A stretch of DNA of 64,000 nt from Chitinophagaceae bacterium (GTDB lineage Bacteria; Bacteroidota; Bacteroidia; Chitinophagales; Chitinophagaceae): assembly GCA_947446645.1 (NCBI GenBank), contig CANFHA010000004.1, positions 124,001 to 188,000 on the forward strand, given 5' to 3'. Of the stretch, positions 18,021 to 25,900 are shown one piece after another. Under the pieces are notes generated by a model, which had not been told where the DNA came from, searched no databases, and saw only the letters and a list, made by a program, of their open reading frames with translations. Each line of letters starts with the position of its first letter. Position 1 is the stretch's first letter. A program made the position numbers and the translations under genes.

Positions 18021-18077
18021 TCCCCTCATTTTTTTAAGGAGGGGATGCCCGAAAACACCGCGAAGCGGTTTTCGGGC
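18021..18077. repeat. Composite palindromic intergenic element
   Basis: Two hairpins lie side by side. TCCCCTC (18021-18027) pairs with GAGGGGA (18039-18045). Then GCCCGAAAACACCGC (18047-18061) pairs with GCGGTTTTCGGGC (18065-18077), with a two-base bulge and a GAA loop. The surrounding words (CTCCCCTC...AAGGAGGGGATGCCCGAA) look like a repeat family I associate with Bacteroidota intergenic DNA. Neither strand shows a T-run after the stems, so this is not a plain terminator. Confidence 0.6.
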
Positions 18078-18140
18078 TGGGGTCGTTGCCTCACACAGTG
18101 CCCATCCGCCCCATAGATATTACATTCTCACGACCCACCA

Positions 18141-20672
18141 CTAAAACAATGTCGGCGCCTCTGGCTCCCCATTCTCATCCACAGCTTCCGATATCAGCGA
18201 CACCTCTTTCAGATCATCTGCAGATAAGAAACTGCCCACGGTCTTCCACCCCGTTATGTCCACCGTTTCATGCAGCGCCACCGTTTCTTCCTTCCAGTCT
18301 GTCTTTTTCTTTCCTTTCCTCAGTATCACCACAGGTTCCTGCTGGGTGGTCACAAGTTCCAGGTAGTTGCCCGGACCATCTTTAATAAAGGTATACCTGC
18401 TTCTCAGCGTCTGGCTCTCTATAACAAAACGCTTCACATTGAATTTCTTAGAGTTCGCATCAAAATATATCGCCGTCACCACCTTTTCAGGATGGAATTT
18501 CTGTATGAGCACCACATTATCTGCGTCATACCGGTTCGTCGTATCAGCGCTGGTCACTTCATACGTCCCGTCCTTGTAGAATGCGATGATCCTGTCCGCC
18601 TCGTCAAACCGGCCCAGCAACAACCCGTGCCCATCTTTGTTCAGCCTGCCCACACTGTCATCATACCATATCTGCGGTGCAGATAGTGTTGATTTTCCCT
18701 TCTCCTTAAACTTCACACTTTTCACCGGGTACTTCGTCACCTGGTTGCCCTGCGCTCCCCTGCTCTTTATCTCCAGGTCGGCAAACGACCAGTCGTATAC
18801 CTTGGTTCGCGCCTTTGAGTCAGGGAACAGATTTAGTGTCACCGTCTCAGCCTCGCCGTTCAGGTTCACAGAAAAATACTGCACCTTGCTCCCTGTGTGG
18901 CCCTTCGTAAGGTCATATTCCTTATCACGGGTTATCCCTGTCACGTTAAACCGTTTAGCATAAGTGATGCCGGTCTTCCCATCCATGTACATCAGGTTAT
19001 AGGTAGTGCGTTCATCATTCTTCTGAAAAATGGCTATATGCCTTATGTCTTTCCCCACAAAGCTTTTGTCGGCCACCTTTGTCACCAGCATTTTTCCGTC
19101 CTTGCGGAATACTATGATATTATCTATATCTGAGCACTCAAAGGCAAACTCGTCCTTCTTAAGCCCGGTACCTATAAATCCTTCCTTGTAGTTTACATAC
19201 AGCTTAGTATTAGCTATGGCTACCACATTGGCATTGATATTCTCAAACGGACGTATCTCTGTCTTGCGCTCCCTGCCCTTTCCATATTTTTTCAGCAGGT
19301 TCTCATAATATTTTATAGCGTAGTCATTCAGATGGGCTATGTTATGCTCCACCTCAGCTATCTCTGCTTCTACCCCCCTTATATGCTCATCAGCCTTAAA
19401 GGTGTCATATTTCGATATGCGCTTTATCCTTATTTCTGTAAGTCTTATTATGTCTTCCTGCGTCACTTCTCTGCGCAACTTCTTTTTAAATGGCTTCAGG
19501 CCGTCATCTATGGCTTTCAGCACACCTTCCCACGTAGTCTGCTCTTCTATATCACGGTATATGCGGTTCTCTATAAATATTTTCTCCAGCGACGAGTAGT
19601 GCCAGTCTTCATTCAGCTCACCAAGCTTTATCTCCAGCTCACGCAGCAGCAACTGCTTTGTCAGGTCCACAGAGTGCTTCAGCAGATCACTGGCCCCTAC
19701 AAAGTGTGGCTTATCGGCTATAATGATACAAGCGTTTGGCGATATCGATATCTCACAATCTGTGAACGCATATAGCGCATCTATCGTTTGGTTTGTAGAT
19801 ACACCCGGTGCCAGCTGCACATTCAGCTCCACATCCTTCGCCGTGTTATCCGTTACACTCTTTATCTTTATTTTACCGCTGTCGTTGGCCTTCAGTATGC
19901 TGTCTACAAGCTGTGTAGTGGTTATGCCATACGGCACATCCTTTATTATCAGCGATTTTTTGTCTGCCTCCTCTATCCGTGCTCGTACACGCACCTTGCC
20001 GCCCCTCGCACCATCATTATAGTTACTCACATCTATCATCCCGGCGGTCAAAAAGTCGGGAAATAGCTCAAACTTCCTGCCCTTCAGATGCTTTATAGCA
20101 CTCTCAATGATCTCGCAAAAATTGTGTGGTAAAATTTTAGTACTAAGCCCCACCGCAATACCCTCGGTTCCCTGTGCCAGCAGCAGCGGAAACTTCATGG
20201 GCAGTGTCACCGGCTCTTTCTTACGGCCGTCATAGCTCAGTTGCCACTCGGTCGTCTTGGCATTAAACGCCACCTCCAGCGCAAATTTCGACAACCTTGC
20301 CTCTATATACCTCGCAGCCGCCGCGCTGTCACCCGTGCGCGCATCGCCCCAGTTTCCCTGCGTCTCTATCATCAGGTCCTTCTGCCCCAGGCTTACTATA
20401 GCGTCACCTATCGATGCATCACCATGCGGGTGGTATTGCATCGACTGCCCTATCACGTTAGCCACCTTGTTAAAGCGGCCATCGTCCATTTCCTTCATTG
20501 CGTGCAGTATGCGCCGTTGCACCGGTTTCAGGCCATCCTCTATTGCCGGCACCGCACGCTCCAGTATCACATAGCTCGCATAATCCAGGAACCAGCTTTC
20601 ATACATCTGGCCTATCATCACCGCGACATCTCCTGACCGCTCCCTACTATTTTCATTTAACAGATCCACCAA
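18141..20672 (-). CDS. parC: DNA topoisomerase IV subunit A
   Basis: The protein is a type IIA topoisomerase subunit of 843 residues. The catalytic tyrosine is Y122 in AAARYIEARLS and the DNA-binding core around QYHPHGDASIGDA is complete. The C-terminal region (from about residue 500) has a degenerate beta-pinwheel without a clear GyrA box, which together with GDARTGDSAAAARYIEA favours ParC over GyrA. With ParE it decatenates and relaxes chromosomes. The first codon is TTG at 20672 with GTG immediately after it; there is no nearby ATG. A TATTTTTG sequence at 20694-20687 (minus strand) could be its -7 box, but no good -33 box was found. No parE is present here. Confidence 0.9.
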   Translation of the reverse strand: MVDLLNENSRERSGDVAVMIGQMYESWFLDYASYVILERAVPAIEDGLKPVQRRILHAMKEMDDGRFNKVANVIGQSMQYHPHGDASIGDAIVSLGQKDLMIETQGNWGDARTGDSAAAARYIEARLSKFALEVAFNAKTTEWQLSYDGRKKEPVTLPMKFPLLLAQGTEGIAVGLSTKILPHNFCEIIESAIKHLKGRKFELFPDFLTAGMIDVSNYNDGARGGKVRVRARIEEADKKSLIIKDVPYGITTTQLVDSILKANDSGKIKIKSVTDNTAKDVELNVQLAPGVSTNQTIDALYAFTDCEISISPNACIIIADKPHFVGASDLLKHSVDLTKQLLLRELEIKLGELNEDWHYSSLEKIFIENRIYRDIEEQTTWEGVLKAIDDGLKPFKKKLRREVTQEDIIRLTEIRIKRISKYDTFKADEHIRGVEAEIAEVEHNIAHLNDYAIKYYENLLKKYGKGRERKTEIRPFENINANVVAIANTKLYVNYKEGFIGTGLKKDEFAFECSDIDNIIVFRKDGKMLVTKVADKSFVGKDIRHIAIFQKNDERTTYNLMYMDGKTGITYAKRFNVTGITRDKEYDLTKGHTGSKVQYFSVNLNGEAETVTLNLFPDSKARTKVYDWSFADLEIKSRGAQGNQVTKYPVKSVKFKEKGKSTLSAPQIWYDDSVGRLNKDGHGLLLGRFDEADRIIAFYKDGTYEVTSADTTNRYDADNVVLIQKFHPEKVVTAIYFDANSKKFNVKRFVIESQTLRSRYTFIKDGPGNYLELVTTQQEPVVILRKGKKKTDWKEETVALHETVDITGWKTVGSFLSADDLKEVSLISEAVDENGEPEAPTLF

Positions 20673-20835
20673 AATAATTTATAGCGCAAAAATATTGATC
20701 GGCGACCAACAACGCGCTTTTTTTATGCACAGGGTGTGCGAATCGGCATATTAGTTGAATAGCTTATTTGTGGTTTACTTGCTCATTCGGCTTTGTAATC
20801 CGAATGGTATGGAGAGGGATTTTTGCAATTCCCTC

Positions 20836-20871
20836 TCAAAAAATCAAAGGCCACCTGTTTCCAGGCAGCCT
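20836..20871 (-). terminator. Intrinsic terminator of the ice-binding protein/ompA unit
   Basis: On the minus strand AGGCTGCCTG, a GAAA tetraloop and CAGGTGGCCT form a ten-pair stem with two G-U pairs. TTTGATTTTTTG follows. It lies 60 bases after the ompA stop, which makes it the end of that transcript. Confidence 0.8.
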
Positions 20872-20930
20872 CCAACTCACACACACTTCTTCAATTACTC
20901 TTTCAATTTAATGACACATATATTAAACGT

Positions 20931-22922
20931 CTATTTCCCGGTACTATTCATCTCCATTATAGCACGTCTGTCTTCAGCCCTGCCTTCAGGTGTGCTGTTA
21001 GGTGCTACCGGGTTATTCTCACCATGGCCTACTATTTTCAGCCTGCGCGGGTTGATGCCATTTTTAATTAGATAAGCTTTCACTGACGCAGCACGCCTTA
21101 CCGACAATGCCTTGTTGTATTCTTCAGTACCTATCTTATCAGTATATGCATCTATCGTTATGGTTGAGCTCTTATCCTTCTTCATTTCACGTACCGCTTC
21201 ATTCAGCTCTGCATAAGAGCTGGTTTTGATAACAGACTGGTCAAAGTCGAATAAGATCGGTGCTGAAATGCTCACACCATTACGCGTCCGGGTTATCGTA
21301 GTTGTCTTGGTGGTCACCTCAGTTTCAACCGCAGGTTTTGGCGTCTCCACAGGCACAGGTGCTGTCAATGTAAAATCGTTCGCAGCTGCCGAGCAAGACC
21401 CTGCTGTTGCCACTATACCACTGTAAGTACCTTCGCAAAGCATATTAATAGTAAATGAACTATTCGCACCCACCACACCCGTAAAGGCTGGCTGTGGCGT
21501 TCCGTTCAGACTATACTTAATGTTCACGTCTTTACCGGCATACAATCCGTTAAAGGTAACCGAACCATCACAGGCGCCTTTTACAGTAGGGTTTGTTGTT
21601 CGTTGCGATGAGATCGTCATCGTTACTGCGGCAAGTGCCACATCAGTGCCTTTAGCCTTTCTCCTTTTTATCTGGGCTGTTACACCTGTATAGTTCCCCG
21701 CACATAGGTTGGGCACTTTTACCTGGCCATCCGGCTGCACCTTCGCTTCATACTCCACTCCCGCAGTCCCGTTCACCATGTAGTCCACAGCTACTGACTC
21801 GTTAGCAGGCAAACCATGCAATATTATACTGCCGTCACATAGGCCGCATTGTGTTGGGGCGTTTGCATCGGTAGAGGTGATAATAAGAGGCTTTTCCTTC
21901 TTTCCAAACAGGAAACGCACTCCAAGATTCACACCATACTGATGGTCGTTGGCGGCTGTCACATTTCTAAGGTTAGAGGTGTAAGTTCCCATTCCCTCCG
22001 TTAAGCGGTAGCCGCTCTGTGCATTGTTCTTAAATGGCTGGAACATATAATACAACCCCATATTAAGGGCCACATGATCAGACAAGAAGTAGTTGAACGA
22101 TGGCTGCAGAATAAACCCGACTGAATTTTTCACATAGTCAGCATTGCCCGTACGGCTGCCGGGGCTTACACCCTGGCCTACATTGTAGCCAAGCGCACGC
22201 TTTGCATCCACATAAGCCTGGTAATTACCTCCGGGGTTATTTCTCAGGAATTCTGCCTTTGTTATAAACCAGTCATTTACAGACGGAATAGCAGCATTGT
22301 CATACACCGACACTGTGCCACCATCCGTACTAGGTACGAGTTTATAGATAGCCTCATAGTTAAAGTTAGCATGTGTCGTATAGGCATTGCTCATCTGCAG
22401 ATTCAGCAGCGCGCCCGCATCAGCCGTAAAGCCCCAGTGTTTGGAAAACCGGTTCTTATATTTCAGCACAAATGGTATGCTGATGTTTGTTGATATCACA
22501 CCTTCCCTTACGTCATTACCTGTTACTACCTGCCTGAAAATATTTCCAGCTCCATCCGTAGCCTGGTACTCAGTGTGGTAGTTGCTCAGTTCAGCATCAC
22601 CGTGCTGCTGCATGTAAATTATACCTGCTCCTAGTCCAAAGTGGCGTTTCCTGCCAAAGAAGAACCCCAGTTGTGCGTCACCGCCAAATGAATATCCGTT
22701 CCTGTACTTAAGTTCGCCCGTGTTTGTGTTCAGGGTATTTGGGTAACTGTTGTTGGTATTCGCCAGGGTAAAATCCTCGTTGGCAAGTCCTCCCATCAGG
22801 TTCAAATCAATTACCCACCTGGATAGTTCGGCATCGGTTTTATAGCTGCGTATTTTCTTCTCCTGGGCTACGGCCGGTAATATACCGCCCGTAGCTATCA
22901 GCATCAATAATAGTTTTCTCAT
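20931..22922 (-). CDS. OmpA-family outer-membrane protein with inserted Cys-rich repeats
   Basis: The 663-residue protein has a signal peptide (MRKLLLMLIATGGILPAVA-Q). A beta-barrel-like N-terminal domain of about 320 residues (porin-type strands such as AQLGFFFGRKRHFGLGAGIIYM) follows. Next come two repeats of about 90 residues, each with paired cysteines and a CDGSI/CDGSV start. A C-terminal OmpA domain completes the protein (ILFDFDQSVI, SVRRAASVKAYL, VGHGENNP, about residues 540-655) and would bind peptidoglycan. The middle repeats resemble SprB-type Ig-like modules. It starts 40 bp after the giant ice-binding gene and shares its terminator, so the two probably form an operon. It may help anchor or export that protein; this is inference. 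Confidence 0.85.
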   Translation of the reverse strand: MRKLLLMLIATGGILPAVAQEKKIRSYKTDAELSRWVIDLNLMGGLANEDFTLANTNNSYPNTLNTNTGELKYRNGYSFGGDAQLGFFFGRKRHFGLGAGIIYMQQHGDAELSNYHTEYQATDGAGNIFRQVVTGNDVREGVISTNISIPFVLKYKNRFSKHWGFTADAGALLNLQMSNAYTTHANFNYEAIYKLVPSTDGGTVSVYDNAAIPSVNDWFITKAEFLRNNPGGNYQAYVDAKRALGYNVGQGVSPGSRTGNADYVKNSVGFILQPSFNYFLSDHVALNMGLYYMFQPFKNNAQSGYRLTEGMGTYTSNLRNVTAANDHQYGVNLGVRFLFGKKEKPLIITSTDANAPTQCGLCDGSIILHGLPANESVAVDYMVNGTAGVEYEAKVQPDGQVKVPNLCAGNYTGVTAQIKRRKAKGTDVALAAVTMTISSQRTTNPTVKGACDGSVTFNGLYAGKDVNIKYSLNGTPQPAFTGVVGANSSFTINMLCEGTYSGIVATAGSCSAAANDFTLTAPVPVETPKPAVETEVTTKTTTITRTRNGVSISAPILFDFDQSVIKTSSYAELNEAVREMKKDKSSTITIDAYTDKIGTEEYNKALSVRRAASVKAYLIKNGINPRRLKIVGHGENNPVAPNSTPEGRAEDRRAIMEMNSTGK

Positions 22923-22962
22923 TTTTTATATTTTTATTGTTCCCTTTTCTGGTTTGCAGGGA

Positions 22963-25900
22963 TTAGTTTTTAATAAATGTTGCACCGCCTATTTTAATAC
23001 CTTCCTGGTTGCAGATGATGAGGTAAGAGCCGGCTGCTAACGCTGCCACATCCACACTCACTTTGTTATCTGTAGCCATCACCGTACTAAGCTTCTGACC
23101 GACCAGATTATATACCACTACTTCTACAGCCGCTGTATTGTTTGTGTTGATCTTTACGTTCACCACGTTATCAGCAGGGTTGGGATATATGGTGATACTT
23201 GTAGCATTATTCACATCTGTCACTACAGTTGGCGTTAGGTAATACGTCTTCTGCATACAGCTTCCCGCTGTAGTCATAACCCAGTAAGATTTGTTACCAA
23301 AATCAGGACTTTCATTCACATAATCCTGGTTGATCTCTCCGCCAAGTATGGTGGAGTCAAGCGAAGAAATGTTATCATATCCCCACTGGTAGCTGCTCTC
23401 ATTGCTCGGCAGGCATACAAAGTGATTATTGAAATAATTCACCTGTGCCACCTGTGCCACATCTGTACTCACAGTTACAGTTGCCGTAGCATGTTTAGCA
23501 CAGCTGCCCGATGCGCTGGTAGCCGTCAGCGTCACATTCGCTACGCCAGACTCATTGAAATCAACAAGTGAATATTGGTGCATTGCACCCTGCGCCCACA
23601 CTGCTGCATTTTCAGCAGACCAGGTATAGGTCGTACCTGCCTCAGGTAGCGCTGCTGCGCCAAAGTTCTGGTACCTGGTACCACGGCAAACTACCAAAGC
23701 CGAACGTGTAGAGATAACCGGCATCATTGGCGCAGCCTCTACTGTTACTATTAGGGCAGCCACATTTGTGCCGCAGCTATTGATTACTGTATACATTATA
23801 GTATCAACACCTGGTACAAGTCCTGTCACCGTTCCTCCGGTTACCGAAGCGTTAGCATTACTGCTGCTCCATGTACCGCCGGTCTGTGTATCCGAAAGTA
23901 TTGCTACAGATCCCACGCATACAGTCGGTGGGCCGGTTAGTATGCCAGCATCCGGCAAAGGATCTATGGTAATTGGTTTCCTGGCGGTTGCAGAGCAAAA
24001 CGCACTGCTTACCATATAGTTTATTGTATCCGCTCCGGCGTTAATACCGGTTATCAGGCTTCCCAGCGCAGAAGCATTACCATTGGTCGTACTCCACACA
24101 CCACCTGTTACCGTATCTGTAAATATTACAGATGATCCTGCACACAAGTTAGAGGGACCATTGATGACCCCTGCATCAGGCGTGGCATTGATGTCTATTA
24201 TCTTTATCGCCGTATCTGTTCCGCAAATATTATTTATCGTATAAATAATACTGTCTGTGCCTGCAGCCACACCGGTTACTATGCCGTCTGTTACCGTAGT
24301 ATTTCCATTGCTCGCTGTCCATGTGCCACCTGTTACATCATTCGTCAACACTATAGATGAACCGGTACACACTGTTGAAGGTCCGTTTATCACACCTGCG
24401 TTAGGCAGCGCATTCACAGTAATGGCTTTGTAAGCCGTATCTGCACCACATATGCCGGTAACGGTATACAGTATAGTATCTACACCACTGCTCACACCGA
24501 ATACAACACCGTCAGATACCACCGCATTTGCATTTGTCGCACTCCATTCACCACCTGATACTGAATCAGTCAGGACCGTTGAGGACCCAACACATACATT
24601 CGATGACCCCATTATAGCGCCTGCATTAGGAGCAGAGTTAATGGTCACAGTATGTGTTGCCGTACTCGAGCCACATGTATTACTGAGCACATAGCCTATT
24701 GTATCTACTCCGGCCATTATACCGGTTACAACACCGTCAACTACCGTTGCTGTAGCATTGCTGCTCGTCCAGCTTCCACCAGTTGGGAAAGCATCCAGAG
24801 TTATCGAAGATCCCATACAAACTGTTGATGGCCCTGTGATAACACCAGCCGTCACTACAGAATCTATTGTTATAGCCTTTATAACGGTTGCCGTACATCC
24901 CAGGTTCGTTACTGTATACCTTATGGTATCAGTTCCGGGTGCAATAACAGTCACCACGCCGCCTAACACGGCTGCATTTGCGTTATCGGCAGTCCATATA
25001 CCACCGGCAGCCGTATCGGTCAATGTGATTGTTGAACCGACACAAACATTTGATGGACCATTAATAACACCAGCATTCGGCGTGGCTTCAATGGTAATTA
25101 TCTTCGTTGCTGAGTCAGTACCGCATGTATTAGTTACCTTATAAATTATTGTATCAATACCAGCAGTTATACCAATTACAATACCATCCAAAATTGCAGC
25201 GTTGGCATTGCTGGCACTCCATGTACCACCTGGCACAGCATCCGTCAATACTATTGATGAACCGGTACACACCTTTGATGGGCCACCGATCACACCTGCA
25301 TTAGCTAATGAGTCAATAGTGATAACCTTTGTGGCTGTAGACGTGCAGCTTAGATTTGTTACTGTATAGCTGGCTGTATAAATTCCGGCTGTTACACCCG
25401 TTACTACTCCACCCACATTGGTTGCATTAGCATTGCTCATACTCCATACACCACCAGGTGCAGGGTCTGTCAATGTTATAGTAGAGCCAACACATACATT
25501 CGAAGGTCCGCTGATAACGCCTGCACTGGGCGTTGCGTTTACAGTTACTGCCTTCGTTGCAGTATTGGTGCCACATGCATTGGTAATTGTATACCTGAGG
25601 GTATCAACACCGGCTGTTACACCCGTTACTATACCACCCACTACGTTTGCATTGCCATTACTTGTGCTCCACGTTCCACCTGCGGCCAAGTCTGTTAGCG
25701 TTATCGAAGAGCCAGTACATACAACTGACGGTCCGGCAATAATACCGGCATTTGCCAAAGTATCAATAATAATAACCATAGTTGCGGTAGATGTGCAGCT
25801 TAGATTTGTTACAGTATATCTGGCAGTATCTATTCCGCCTGTTACACCAGTTACCACTCCACCTACATTGGTTGCGTTTGCATTGCTCATAGTCCATACA

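Noticed and set aside
18141-20672. GyrA rather than ParC
   Set aside because: The C-terminal region lacks a clear GyrA box and the motif spacing fits topoisomerase IV of this phylum better; a small chance remains.
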